From assembly GCA_029721435.1 (NCBI GenBank), contig CM056576.1, positions 114,432,666-114,496,665 on the forward strand: DNA of 64,000 nucleotides, given 5' to 3'. Shown piece after piece: positions 23,864 through 35,099 of this stretch (its first letter is position 1; each line of letters begins with the position of its first letter). Made by a program: the position numbers and the translations under genes. This DNA is from Gymnothorax reevesii. Taxonomy: Eukaryota; Chordata; Actinopteri; Anguilliformes; Muraenidae. The notes below the pieces were generated by a model. That model did not search any database, was not told where the DNA came from, and saw nothing but the letters and a program-made list of their open reading frames with translations.

Positions 23864-23926
23864 TGAATACTCAAGTGGGATACAAGCTTCTCTTTGCAAG
23901 AGGAACTAAAGTGGTTGTGGAATCAT
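23864..23926 (+). CDS. TRAJ: TRAJ segment J9, with FAxGT motif
   Basis: Nonamer GGTATTTGA (23836-23844), 12-bp spacer, variant heptamer CTATGTG (23857-23863). Core VGYKLLFARGTKVVVES, with Ala in place of the first Gly. Donor GTAAGT at 23927. Its close paralogue J13 has the normal Gly, so the change is probably derived in J9. Confidence 0.85.
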
Positions 23927-24324
23927 GTAAGTACTGAATATTGTTTGTATATTGAAATTTTGAAAAGTTTGGGCCCAAGTATGACTTTGGGTCATTTTTC
24001 AACAACCAACTTGCACTAATTTGAAATATGAATGAAGGGTGCTGTAGATCAAACTGTAATTATTCTGCAAGAATTAATTGCATATTATTGAAATAATATA
24101 CAATGGTTGAAGGCTAATTGACCAGAAATTGAAAGATAATATCATTTTAATCAGTTAGTTAGCAAATTTGTGGTTTTTATTCCGGCAACAGCTTTGTTTT
24201 ACCTTAGATCACCTTAGATGTACCTTACCCTAGATATATAGACTTCAAAATGAAAGAGTTTTTAAAGCTATTTATAAAGCACTTGTTGACTTTGAGTGAA
24301 AATATCGTCTGTTTTAGCACAGCA

Positions 24325-24376
24325 TGAATCCAGTGGCAATGCTGGAAAATTAATACTAGGTGAAGAATTCACACGA
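24325..24376 (+). pseudogene. J10 pseudogene relic
   Basis: Heptamer-like CACAGCA (24318-24324) and core SGNAGKLILGEEFTRV. The Phe of FGxGT and the Gly-Thr are lost, and no donor is present. It is related to J19/J36, which share AGKL and E-x-TR. The end is approximate. Confidence 0.65.
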
Positions 24377-24727
24377 GTACTTAATACTATTGCATATTCT
24401 ACAAATAATGATTTATTATCTTTTGACATCAGTGCTTAACAGCATGTTGAATACTTCATCTAAACCTTTTTCTGTGCTTTTAAGAAATTCATGAAAGCAA
24501 GACTTTTTTTTGCCAGTATTATTTGAAAACACATACTTATTTAAAATTTGAACTATTAGTACCACAACAAGGCTTCTGCTGCTGTCATTCATACAATGTT
24601 CATTGATGATGAAACAAAATTGGTGAGACTGAAAGGATTTAACTATTATTGATTGCATGAAGAGCTGATTATATAACTACACAGACAGGAGGACCCTAAA
24701 GAGAGTCTTTAGCATTGATATACTGTG

Positions 24728-24786
24728 TAAATAATGCAGAGAATGAGCTTTACTTTGGAATGGGACAAAAGTTGATGTCGTAGCTG
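24728..24786 (+). pseudogene. J11 pseudogene
   Basis: Heptamer TACTGTG (24721-24727) and core NAENELYFGMGQKLMS followed by TAG. Gly-Thr is changed to Gly-Gln, a stop closes the frame and the donor is GTAGCT. It is homologous to J16 (core ...KLYFGQGTKV). Confidence 0.8.
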
Positions 24787-25140
24787 GTAGCTCGTTCTAC
24801 TATCAGTGTTGAGATACTGGATGTTGTACTGGAAAATATTCAATGAAAATGGCTATTGTGTAAATGGCTACTGGCTTTTCTAATATGGATATCTAGATGT
24901 TATTATGTATTTTTACAGTAAACAAAATTCTGAGCGAGTGATCTAAGTATTTTGCTTTCAATAGCCTTTATTGCATGAAATTTGTGATTTTCAGCTTAGA
25001 ATATTCAAACAATATTTGTGATATTACACCTTAATACATAACCATCATGAATGGCAAGACCTGACCATAACATGTACCTGTGTCTGTCCTTTCAAAATAA
25101 AGGTAATAGTTGAGTTTTTGTAGAAGGCATTCACACAGTG

Positions 25141-25203
25141 TGAATGCTAAGGGAGATTACCGTGTAATTTTTGGTACTGGTACATTTTTAATTGTGGAGA
25201 CAA
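25141..25203 (+). CDS. TRAJ: TRAJ segment J12
   Basis: Nonamer AGTTTTTGT (25113-25121), 12-bp spacer, heptamer CACAGTG (25134-25140). Core KGDYRVIFGTGTFLIVET, donor GTAAGT at 25204. Confidence 0.94.
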
Positions 25204-25446
25204 GTAAGTAATCTCTTCCATATTTCCATCATTATTTTAACGGCGATCTTGAGAAACTGGTGTTGTTGACCGATTTCAATAGTTTCAGTTCACAGCTGAT
25301 GATGATTGACTGGGCTTTTGTGGAGCTCATCACATATAGTTTAAGTCAGAATAAAGAGAAAGTGATAAGAAATCCTCTACTTGTGGATACATTAGCACGG
25401 ATGGAAAATTTACCGTGTAACCCATAAGGGCACAGCTAATTCTGAT

Positions 25447-25830
25447 AGTAGCAGATTTTTGATATGGAGCATAGCTATGTGTGAATGCTCAAGGGGGCTA
25501 CAAGCTCCTTTTTGGAAGCGGAACTAAAGTGGTTGTGGAATCATGTAAGTTCAGAACATTGTCCATTACTGGTATATTAAGAAAATTTATGACTTCTATG
25601 TGTGTTTTTAATTTTCAAGATAAATGCACAAATTAGAAAAATGTCTGCAGGCATTTATTTTACATTACACATAATGTTTGAGAGATCATAGGCAGGTAAT
25701 GGACGGAACATTCCATGGGCTGTGTGTGTTGTCCATGGCTCTGATTAAACTAGGCTGTTTCACAAAGTGATGTTTGAGCATTGCTGGAAAATTTATATTA
25801 AATGAAGTTATATTTGTTTATACACACAAG
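25447..25830 (+). repeat. Tandem unit a2 (J13 plus unnumbered J relic)
   Basis: Second copy of the unit at 23830. After J13 comes a J relic at about 25775-25815 that keeps only GCTGGAAAATTTAT and part of the 3' end, homologous to J10. That relic has no usable heptamer, motif or donor. Confidence 0.75.
25482..25544 (+). CDS. TRAJ: TRAJ segment J13
   Basis: Nonamer GATTTTTGA (25454-25462), 12-bp spacer, variant heptamer CTATGTG (25475-25481). Core QGGYKLLFGSGTKVVVES, donor GTAAGT at 25545. Paralogue of J9 with an intact FGxGT. Confidence 0.94.
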
Positions 25831-26242
25831 CAAGTGTTTAGTGTTAATAATACCATATGCTCTGCAAGTGTGCAATCATGTATTTATGATTTACTTGCCA
25901 TTTGGTATGGAGATCCTATTTCTTATTATTTATTCCAAGCCCCAATTTAATGAAGTTGCATTAGAATTTAATGAGTCTGCATAATGGAGTCATAAAAGAT
26001 TATTCCATTATGAATTAGGATAATGCATGATTTTCTTTAGAGGATGTTTTTTCAAAATTCTCAGAAAATATACTGTATGATCTAATCGGCTATACCTTAA
26101 AGTTTGTTTCCAGCTGTTACATCTGTTGTTGAATGTTTTCTTTGTGAAGTTTTTTGTAGGTTTTTTAGAAATATTGTACCACCAGAAATAAGAAAGTCTC
26201 CACTTTTAGATTGAGTTTTTTGCATTGCCCTGTAGTATAGTG

Positions 26243-26305
26243 TGTCTGGTGGCACTGGCACAAAATTGATCTTTGGCGGTGGAACCAACCTGATAACAGA
26301 ACTCA
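26243..26305 (+). CDS. TRAJ: TRAJ segment J14
   Basis: Nonamer GTTTTTTGC (26215-26223), 12-bp spacer, variant heptamer TATAGTG (26236-26242). Core GTGTKLIFGGGTNLITEL, donor GTAAGT at 26306. Confidence 0.93.
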
Positions 26306-26477
26306 GTAAGTTTTATCTGGTTTTATCTTTAGAAATATCCCTCCTGTCATCATTTTTGGAAAAAAATATGAAAACAAGAATGAGGCTACGGAATAAGTAG
26401 GTTGTAAATATTGGAGACGCCATCTCAGTTGATTGTTAGGTTGCAGGCGTTTGTGTTATCTGCTGCCGCACCATGTG

Positions 26478-26538
26478 AATACTGGGCTCGGTGGTAAAAT
26501 GGTTTTTGGCGCAGGAACACGGCTCTTAATTCATGCCA
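26478..26538 (+). CDS. TRAJ: TRAJ segment J15
   Basis: Heptamer CCATGTG (26471-26477) keeps the GTG end; the nonamer is poorly matched. Core GLGGKMVFGAGTRLLIHA, donor GTAAGT at 26539. Coding is intact; recombination efficiency may be low. Confidence 0.88.
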
Positions 26539-27196
26539 GTAAGTAAACTAACTGCAGTTAATTTAATCCATTCTACTCGTTCTCTGGTTTGTTATTGGTC
26601 TGAGTAGAATTGTTTTTTTTCCAAATGAAAAATAATGAGAAAAGAGCATCTTGTGCATTTAAATTCTCCTCCTGATGCATGGAAAGTAAATCAAGCCAAA
26701 AAAAGATATATATATTCCATAGATGGATCATATGGAAAACCAATGCCAGTGATTTGGTGTTAGTCCACATATTCTGAGATGTGCATATGCGTATTTATCA
26801 TAGAATTTCTACAAATCACTTTTTATGTAAAATGTTCACTTTCAGTTTGAATGGAACATACTGAAACGGTGAATTTAATGAAAATTTGATTTGCCTCTCT
26901 GTTGGAGAGCCATTTATAGAAAGCAGTTTCAGTTCAAAGCCATTGTTATAGATGTCAGTATTTGTGAAAACACTGCCTATTTGCTATGGGAAAACAGCAG
27001 TACGACGCACAGGCTTCTGTAATGCCATTAATGTCATTATTGTAACTATTATTGCGACTAAAATAATTGTTATGACTTAATTTTGTTGATGAAGACGTCA
27101 GATTGAATGCTTGTCTATCAGGTAACATGAGCTGACAGTTTCACTGGAGAGACAGGAGAATCTAGATGGGTATTTGACATGGTTATTAATACTGTG

Positions 27197-27256
27197 TGAA
27201 TGGAGCTGGGAATAAGCTTTACTTTGGACAGGGGACAAAGGTGACTGTTTCATCAG
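27197..27256 (+). CDS. TRAJ: TRAJ segment J16
   Basis: Nonamer GGTATTTGA (27169-27177), 12-bp spacer, heptamer TACTGTG (27190-27196). Core GAGNKLYFGQGTKVTVSS, donor GTAGGT at 27257. Related to J11, J22 and J39 (LYFGxGTKV). Confidence 0.94.
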
Positions 27257-27739
27257 GTAGGTCATTCTGTGTCCAGTCAATATCAATGACCAAATTACTT
27301 AGCTGTTCGGTTGATTACTGAACTTCATTTTACAGCAGATAAATTTATGTTTTTCTTGTCAAAGGTGGTTTTTACATCAGGATTAAAATTCTTAGTCTCA
27401 AACATTCTCATAAAACTTTTGATTTTATCCTCTAAAGGGTTAAAGTTTAAGGGTTTATTTCCAAAACGCAATCAGTGCCAAAATTACAAAAATTGAGGTA
27501 ATACCATAGAGCAGGAGCCCTGTGCTTATTACACATGGTGCAAAAATCTGTTTTTATACATTCATACTATCAGGTGTATTTTTTCATGATCAAAGTTTTT
27601 GTTTTCCATAAAATGCAGCAGGCGCCAACATAGAAAAAGCTGATTTTCACAAAATGAGTAAAATGGATATATTGCGTTTTGGAAACAAACTCTTCAGTTA
27701 TTAAGAATGGACAATGTTGATATGATTTGAATTTTTGGT

Positions 27740-27800
27740 AGGAGATAGCCTTTTCATATTTGGGACTGGGATATTTTTATATTGTTGTGTCAAGTTTGTA
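27740..27800 (+). pseudogene. Unnumbered J relic, J12-like
   Basis: GDSLFIFGTGIFLY is followed by bases close to the J12 3' end but with TTTGTAATT in place of the donor. There is no heptamer at the 5' side. It is a decayed copy of a J12-type segment. Confidence 0.55.
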
Positions 27801-28689
27801 ATTAATTGTTCCATATTTCCCATTTTGTTGATAAATATGGGGATAAAATAGATAATCCTTTGCATTTTGCTTGCCAGATGTTCTTCAGTGCTTGTATTTG
27901 GTTGGTTATTACTAGTATTAAGTAAAAACAGCTGAACTGCATTGTTCTATGTTGCATCTTAAATATGCAGGCAGCAATCTTTGAGAGATTTCCATGGACA
28001 AATTTTTGATTTAAGCTATAAAACCTTTATGTAGAAAATTATGAAATTGCATACATTAATTAGATAAGCTAATAAGTAAATACATCGAAGAAATGAAAAT
28101 GTGACCAATGCATTTTCTATACTTGTTACATTTGGCCAGTGTTGTTAAAAAAAAAGTTTCTAAAGACCCTAAAGCCATTACAGTAACTGAAACTGCTACA
28201 CTCATGATCATTTTCGAATAGAATGAAAGTGTTTGAAGAACTCTTGTTCCATGGAAACTAATGACGGTAAACTGGTCCCTGCAATCATCTGAAATAAAGC
28301 AGTGTTTGCCAGCCCTGCCCTGCACATTTTATTTGTCTTAATGATCTGACATAACGTGTTCAATTCAAGTACTCCAGAATTTAGCTAAAGAGCTAAGTTA
28401 GGTGTTCTAAAAGAAGACATCTAAAATATGCTGCGCATGGGTACACCGGGCAGGGTATTACATATTGGGGAACATCAAAATGAAGAATTCCCCTTGCAAG
28501 TCAGTTCTACAATCTACACTTTCCAAAATGTTTGTGAACTGCATTTATTTTTGAAATGGTCCTCTGGGGTACTGTATTTCTAATGTGCAGGCTTTTGATA
28601 AATAAGCACAGTAGCATATCGGGGTAGTAATTATAGCGTTATTAAGGTCTGTCAGATGTCATGTTTCTGTTGGGAAGAGTAACACAGTG

Positions 28690-28755
28690 TGAATTTTGCT
28701 GGGGCTGGAGGGAAGTTGATTTTTGGAGCAGGAACCAAATTGATTATATATCCAG
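28690..28755 (+). CDS. TRAJ: TRAJ segment J17
   Basis: Nonamer TGTTTCTGT (28662-28670), 12-bp spacer, heptamer CACAGTG (28683-28689). Core GAGGKLIFGAGTKLIIYP, donor GTGAGA at 28756. Partner of J34 over the 3' part only. Confidence 0.94.
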
Positions 28756-28945
28756 GTGAGAAAACAAAATATAAATTGAAAAATAAATCATAACACATCC
28801 AAGGAATTAATATCCTGGAATATTGTACTGTTATTTGAGTGACAATTTAGAGCATTTTGAAAATTAAAGCAGTGTAATACTGCATTAGGAAATGAGTACG
28901 TTTGTGCAGATGGTGCACGTATTTGTTGAGGTTTCCTTCAGTGTG

Positions 28946-29005
28946 TGAATGGGAATGACCAGAAAATAACATTTGGACAAGGAATACACCTAAATGTAGA
29001 ATCAA
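28946..29005 (+). CDS. TRAJ: TRAJ segment J18, with FGxGI motif
   Basis: Nonamer CGTATTTGT (28918-28926), 12-bp spacer, heptamer CAGTGTG (28939-28945). Core NGNDQKITFGQGIHLNVES, with Ile in place of Thr of FGxGT. Donor GTAAGT at 29006. Duplicate J35 shares the Ile and differs at only four bases. Confidence 0.9.
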
Positions 29006-29518
29006 GTAAGTTTCAAACCTACATTTCTGACCTCCAGCAAGTCCCATTTGACCCATGGGTCAAATTTCATCCAAATATGACTTCTGAGGGCTGTATTTGA
29101 AAAATGGACGGAATAACTTATTCATGATAATGGGTAGAAATTCCTTTATGCTATTCCTTTATACAGAACCAAAAATGTTTACATTTGAAATACTTCTTCC
29201 GCAACGTAATCATGCCCTGAGCAAAAAAAAAAAAAAGAGAGAGTAGCTTGGCAAAAGAGAGTTATTTTCATATAGATATATTAAATATTTGGCATATTTA
29301 GAAAGTTACATATTATCATGGATCTATTTACAAGAAATTTTTAGTCAGATACAGTATATGAAATATTTAACATATTTGGAAAGTAGAATGTTATGGTGGA
29401 GATACGAGATATTTTTTCAGTAGGTATACTTGTAACTAGGAAAAAATTCTGATCATGATATTTGAGTAGTTGTTCATCTATTGACCTGAGGTTGTTAATG
29501 TACTGGCAAATAACAGTG

Positions 29519-29580
29519 TGTGTATGGTAGTGCTGGAAAATTAATGTTTGCTGAAGGAACTCGGCTTTTAATTGAAACAA
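29519..29580 (+). CDS. TRAJ: TRAJ segment J19, with FAxGT motif
   Basis: Heptamer AACAGTG (29512-29518) with a weak nonamer. Core GSAGKLMFAEGTRLLIET, with the first Gly of FGxG changed to Ala. Donor GTAAGT at 29581. The same change is in duplicate J36, so it predates the duplication and has been kept in an open frame. Confidence 0.88.
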
Positions 29581-29853
29581 GTAAGTGGTCAATGCTTGCA
29601 TACATTCAACAAAATAATGATATATTTATTTACAGTTATTTATTTTATTTTTTTATTTTTTTTTACCATGGCATTGCACTATATAAATGATTACTTACAG
29701 TAAATATCATGACTTCAGGTTTCATCTGACTTAATGAATCAATCTATCGACCTATTTGGATATATGGTATTTGGATAACATGCCCAATTTTATGTTCTGT
29801 CTTCTTATGAGTGGAAAAGTTTATCGGTTTTTGTATTGTATGGTATTACTGTG

Positions 29854-29913
29854 TGAATGCTGCCACCAATGCACTGATATTTGGCAGCGGTACAAAGCTG
29901 GTAATTCAACATG
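29854..29913 (+). CDS. TRAJ: TRAJ segment J20
   Basis: Perfect nonamer GGTTTTTGT (29826-29834), 12-bp spacer, heptamer TACTGTG (29847-29853). Core NAATNALIFGSGTKLVIQH, donor GTAAGT at 29914. Duplicate of J37. Confidence 0.95.
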
Positions 29914-30335
29914 GTAAGTATTTAATATTTTAATGATTATGGTTAAGTGTGAAGGTGAATCAATTTGGGATATTCAGAGTATGATTTTATTTACTGAAAA
30001 CCACAAAAACCCTGTGAACAACAGTCTAGAAATTGGCAGTTGGTGAAGTTATCCTTATTCAAAACCATGAGTAATATGAATTATTTACATGGATGTGCTC
30101 TTATCTTGCACATACATCTGAAAATTGCAATTCTTAGTTTGCTATTATGCTAAATCAGCTTAAAAAAGCAAGTAATCATGAAAAATTACTATGGCAGACA
30201 AAACAAAAGATAAGATTTATTTGAAATTCAAAAGTAAGGCATCCTCGTTAAAACTGGTGAGGAGTCTGGAGAACTATTGCAGTTAGATAATAGCAAAATC
30301 CTGAGGATGTAAATATGCTGGGTTGTATCACTGTG

Positions 30336-30395
30336 TGAATATTAATTCAGGAAAGATGATATTTGGGGAGGGAACTCGGCTGTTGATTCACACAA
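30336..30395 (+). CDS. TRAJ: TRAJ segment J21
   Basis: Heptamer CACTGTG (30329-30335), weak nonamer. Core NINSGKMIFGEGTRLLIHT, donor GTAAGT at 30396. Its duplicate J38 has lost the Thr of FGxGT. Confidence 0.93.
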
Positions 30396-31449
30396 GTAAG
30401 TAATTGAAAACAGTATTAGTTGCTAGCCCATGCTGTGTGATTCCATAGTTGCATGTTTTTTTTGGGAAATAGTATTTGAGTATTTATATAACTTTATGTG
30501 CATTAGCATTCTATAACTGTCTTGCAATGTGAATGCTCATATATATTTTCATTGACATTTAGTAAGGGTGGCAAACTGAATGCTGAATTCAGAATTCCCA
30601 AACCCTCTAAATGTTATAAGAATGCATACTTTGCTTTTCGTGAAGGTACTGAAACTTTAAATCAGTGCCTATGTGAGCCAGTTATGACAGGAAAATTAAA
30701 ATTTATGTTGATTTACTATTTTCATATTCATATTTCATCCTTCATTACTTCATCACAAAATATTAGAATACTGTAATGTTGGTTTTATGAATCTGCCAGA
30801 ATACATTACCTATAAACAGCAGAATTTTCCCTTGATGGGTTTGCGGAATTCATGGTGTATACAGTCCACATCTAAACAATAGTTCTGTAAATTTGGTCAT
30901 CACTTTGCCTTGAAACACAAGTAGATGTTGAAACTCTGAATTGAACTGATTATTTGACACTGTATGCATTTTTTGCATATAAGAACATTAGAAAATGTGT
31001 CATTGAATTTGACATTACCATCCCCTGACAGCACCAAGGGGATTGATAAAAAATCCCATTTGTGTTATCGCTGTTTTGTATAGTAGATCCAATTGAGTTA
31101 AATAGAATGCATAGAGGCTTAAAGCTTCCAATGATGAATTTACTGAGTCAATACAGAGATATTTATCTTTTTATTTGATAACATTTTGGGGTGCAAGATT
31201 GTTAAATTGTAGCAGATGCTTTAAATTCCTAATTCAAGAACTTTGCCAGTTGACTTCCTACTTCCGTTCCATTTTACATGTAAATTGATAATAGTAAATA
31301 TATTACTCTATTACATTTGACCCTTTGGCAAACTTAACAATGGACATCCAATGAGAAGGAGAGAATTGAGAGATGGAATTACCTTACACTGCTATCGTAC
31401 CCATAGGAATACCTTCTTTTAGGTATTTTATATGGCTGTTAATACAGTG

Positions 31450-31506
31450 TGACTGACGGGTACAGGCTTTATTTTGGACAGGGTACAAAGGTATTTGTTA
31501 CAACAG
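31450..31506 (+). CDS. TRAJ: TRAJ segment J22
   Basis: Nonamer GGTATTTTA (31422-31430), 12-bp spacer, heptamer TACAGTG (31443-31449). Core DGYRLYFGQGTKVFVTT, donor GTAAGC at 31507. One of the shortest segments (57 bases). Duplicate of J39. Confidence 0.94.
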
Positions 31507-31909
31507 GTAAGCTGTTTTTTAATTAATATAACTGACAACAGCGATTGGCTGACTGTCCAAAGTTTGTTTTTACATGCCAGGGTAAGGATAGATAATTGGT
31601 GAATGGATGGATTAAATTTCACTTAAATCCATTTTAACTAGTTTGCAGCCATGGTATTGGTCATTCCTATTTAAACATAAATTAATATAGCTTTGATATT
31701 ATTTATCGTGGAGGTGAGGGTTTGGTTTTAAATATGAATACAAAATTTTGGTTGTGTTTTCTCAGTGATAGCATGATAGTTAGGCTTTAAGTCCATTCTA
31801 GTATTAGATATGTATCTATACTGTGTTGGTTAAATAGATCCTGGGTGTATTCAGTACAGGCAAGTCCCTTGTATGGCACTTGTTTTTTGTGAGGTGCTTT
31901 CATACTGTG

Positions 31910-31975
31910 TGAATACTGGAAGTGCAGCTGATCCTGTTCTGTTTGGGACTGGGACAATATTGGTTGTGGAGTCGA
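31910..31975 (+). CDS. TRAJ: TRAJ segment J23
   Basis: Nonamer GTTTTTTGT (31882-31890), 12-bp spacer, heptamer TACTGTG (31903-31909). Core SAADPVLFGTGTILVVES, donor GTAAGT at 31976. Duplicate of J40; J5 is a dead relative. Confidence 0.95.
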
Positions 31976-32388
31976 GTAAGTTATATTTCTATTATTTCTT
32001 TACTCCCTGATGGGTACTCCACTGAAATACATCAAATAGGTTGTGATATGATAAGATTTGGGTAAGTCAGTGATTGTACATTTCAGTGGCTTTGTGTTAT
32101 TGCTTTTAATATTTCACGGTTAAAACTGCTCATTGTCTTGGGAATATTGAAATTTTCAGGCAATATATGGATTGCTCTGGGATGAAAAATCGTAATAGTA
32201 AGTTGAAATTGTAAGTTGGCAGATGGAACCAGTGTTTGTGTTTTGTCAGTAGATAAAATAGTGCTCTGATAGTTCCTGTGCCTCCAGTTTACAACTAACT
32301 GCTATTCACACAAAACTTCGCAGTATGGTTTCAAAATACTGGTTTTGATAATGACATCTGTCACGGTATTGGGATCATATGATATTTC

Positions 32389-32585
32389 ATGGGGTTGGCC
32401 AACCCTGGTGCTTGAGAGCCGCAATGTATGTTGATATTTGGTGTTACTCAGCAATTGACCGATCAATTAAAGCAATTGATTGCGTACTTAAATCACCTTT
32501 GCTGGTTTCTTAGATGTCAGTTGGTTGGTAAATTCAAAGACCAGCACAAATTTTGGCTCTGCAGAAGTAGGGTTGGCCACCCCTG
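32389..32585. mobile_element. hAT-type MITE, copy 1
   Basis: The ends are inverted repeats around GGTTGGCCAACCCTGGTGCT and its near complement ending GGCCACCCCTG, the look of a non-autonomous DNA transposon family common in fishes. It is present at the equivalent place in copy 2 (42597-42792), so it inserted before the 10-kb duplication. Confidence 0.7.
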
Positions 32586-33052
32586 ATATATAATATTGCC
32601 TTTCTTTCTTAATATATGGTAAAATATGTAAATGCTGGCTCAAAGATTTTGAAAGTACGTATGTTGATTTATCAAATCCAATGTCAGTTGATCTCATTCA
32701 ATAATGAACTTTTAGCCAGAATTGTCCTAGAATCCAATTTTAAATGTCTCATCATATTTCTGGGTTCTGAACAATGTCTGCTCGTAAATATGCAGCTTGT
32801 TTCCAAACAGTTCATTTCTGGGATTTGCAAATCGGAATTATGAGTTTTTTCAACACTGACTGAATACAATCAGCATTCGTACATGACACTTTTCCTTGCC
32901 CAGGCAATGTTTTCATCTTTGATATGATGAGTGTTTTTCTCCCCTCAAAAATAAAAGAGAGTAGCTTCTGAGCGTAGCCGTGCCTACTGAAAAAGAGAAA
33001 ATGATTAGCCATTTCATTGGCTAAAGTTTTTGTGCAATGATTTTTCACTGTG

Positions 33053-33121
33053 TGAATACTGGAGGAAATTATCGTCTGATATTTGGTTCAGGAACACTGC
33101 TTATCGTGGAATCAGTCAGAC
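33053..33121 (+). CDS. TRAJ: TRAJ segment J24, with long 3' tail
   Basis: Nonamer AGTTTTTGT (33025-33033), 12-bp spacer, heptamer CACTGTG (33046-33052). Core GGNYRLIFGSGTLLIVES, followed by Val-Arg before donor GTAAGT at 33122. This is two codons longer than other VES-ending segments. Duplicate J41 has the same extension. Confidence 0.94.
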
Positions 33122-33559
33122 GTAAGTTGTTTCTTCCGATATTCAATATCATATTACAAATTATCTTCTTGAATGTATCTTGATTTCCATAGAAAGCCGA
33201 GACATTTTGAAGATTTGTCATCGAAATTGAGGATACTTTTCCTAAATCGAAAAATGAAGTCCATTGAATGTATTTAGAAGTCTAAAACAATACGATAAGA
33301 CTTGCATGAGGAGTAAATAGATGAATATATTGAATTTATCAACTAAAAATCAAGAAGCACATCGTCTAGTTATATGGAACGTATTCTTAAATGATAAGGC
33401 CAAGAGATCAGCATAGACCGCTTCTTCTGAAGGACACTCATGATGTTACAAAAGCAATGCCCTCAACAATTTGTAAACTACATTTCTCAGTAAATGCAAA
33501 ATGTGACTTTTTTGTGACATGGTTTTTTTTAGCAATGTTTTGTTTTTTTATCTCAGTTA

Positions 33560-33930
33560 ATTGATGACATTTGTATTTGGTAAGGACATGTGTTATACTT
33601 AATTTATGACACCTTTATGACAACTTTTGATTTTGGTGGCCATGAATAATGAGATTTCATGGTGGACACAGTTCAGGCTGCAATTTTTGACAGATTATTT
33701 TCATATTTGGTATGGACGTGTTATACCTCACTTATCAAACCAATTGATTTTGCGCAAATTTGTGCTGAAACATGGACACTTCATTGTGGATGCTGAACAG
33801 GGTGTAATTTTTGGCCGATTACTTTCATATTTGGTATGGACGTGTGTTGTATTTCACTTATGACAACCATCGATTTTGGTTGCCATGGCAACAGTATTGG
33901 CCAAATAATGCGCAAATTTGTACAGATTTC
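33560..33930 (+). repeat. Tandem array of about 125-bp units, only in duplication copy 1
   Basis: Three diverged units repeat the motif ATTTGGTATGGACGTGT at about 33573, 33705 and 33829, each followed by a TTATGACAACC...GATTTTGG block. The paralogous spacer in copy 2 (43780-43930) lacks it. It is an inserted repeat of unknown family. Confidence 0.75.
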
Positions 33931-34143
33931 CTGAAGGACGCAGTACAGGCTAGCAAAGTGGACTTTCGGGGGCTACACCCATGCAGTTGCAAGCGACCGG
34001 ACTGCCTGGTATTTTTAATTACATAGTAATATATGGCCATTATTTTCATGATATGCTGGGGAATACATCTAAATTACAGACTGTTCATTTTGAGGAAAGG
34101 ATTTGAGTCAGTCACTAATATTGTCATGGTGATTAGCACTGTG

Positions 34144-34206
34144 TGAATACTGGAAGTGGATTGAAGTTGATTTTTGGAAGAGGTACAAAGCTAATAATAA
34201 CTCCAG
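34144..34206 (+). CDS. TRAJ: TRAJ segment J25
   Basis: Nonamer TAATATTGT (34116-34124), 12-bp spacer, heptamer CACTGTG (34137-34143). Core GSGLKLIFGRGTKLIITP, donor GTGAGC at 34207. Duplicate of J42. Confidence 0.94.
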
Positions 34207-34454
34207 GTGAGCAAATAAGAAGGAACAACTATGACCTGATTATATTGTCTCCTTTAAGCAGAATAATTCATTGTAAATACGTATCACCAAAAATCCTGCT
34301 TGAAATCAGTTGGGTGCTATTGATTCTATTTTACATTTAAACTTGCTTGTGGTATCAAGCAATACATATCCTTATGTCTGAGCAATGGTTGTCTTGGATA
34401 AAGAGCAGTGGATGTGCAATTATAGGGGACTCCCCTGTTTAGAACTATTAATAC

Positions 34455-34500
34455 TGGATGAGGGTCATGGAAGCTGATTTACAGTGCTCTGACATGTCAA
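34455..34500 (+). pseudogene. Unnumbered J 5' relic
   Basis: TTAATACTGGATGAGGGTCA and then TGGAAGCTGATTT mimic the first half of a J29/J50-type segment, but the sequence stops before the FGxGT motif. The same relic is in copy 2 at about 44357-44392, so it predates the duplication. Confidence 0.45.
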
Positions 34501-34631
34501 AACTTAAGTTAATAGATGTTCCCCTTTATCATATTGCCATGTGCAAGGGGAAAATACTGTTTGAAAGTAGATATGTCTGCGGACATTTTGCTGTTTGCAG
34601 TTGGTTAGTGAGCTGCTGTTGGCAAACCCAG

Positions 34632-34872
34632 ACTGTAAACCCTGATAGTAAGGTGAACTCAAATGTGTTATGGAAACCAATTACCTCAAAAAAATTGTGT
34701 TGGCCAACTTAATTGCATTTTGTGGAAGGAACTTAAGGTAAAAATAAGGTAAAGAAATTTTTCACATGTTTTAAGTGCTGTGGACACAAGATCACTAAGT
34801 TGGCATACTCAGCCAGATAATCGGTTTCCATAAAACATTTGAGTTCACTACACAATCAGGGTTTACAGTGCA
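34632..34872. mobile_element. MITE with about 55-bp inverted repeats, copy-1 insertion
   Basis: The left end ACTGTAAACCCTGATAG and the right end ATCAGGGTTTACAGT are inverted repeats that extend inward through GGTGAACTCAAATG and TTATGGAAACC. Copy 2 of the 10-kb duplication is empty at this point but carries a relative elsewhere (44703-44940). Confidence 0.85.
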
Positions 34873-35099
34873 GACTGATTTTAGCAACAGTGTATCTTTA
34901 TTAACAGTGTAATCAGGGATAAGCCCTAAAATCTGCAATTATTGAATAATGTTTCAATTTAATCTCAGACAGAACCTTTCTCCTGATTTTCTTCATTTAT
35001 CAAGGTTTTACATACATAATTGGTGCAACTGCAAGGTGTTCGTCACTGTAAGGGAACTCAGCCCGACACTACCTTTGTGTCATAGTGATTAGTACTCTG

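Larger units (their letters stand above)
23830..24400 (+). repeat. Tandem unit a1 (J9 plus J10 relic)
   Basis: This unit is repeated as 25447-25830. Both contain a GATATGGAGCATAGCTATGTG signal, a J of the same family and, further on, a decayed J with GGAAAATT in place of a good core. The separation is about 1.6 kb. Confidence 0.8.

Noticed and set aside
30560..30620. GGKLNAEFRIPKPSK-like sequence as another J (also at 40717-40770)
   Set aside because: Only the GGKL start resembles a J. There is no FGxGT, heptamer or donor, so it was not counted, although a very old relic cannot be excluded.
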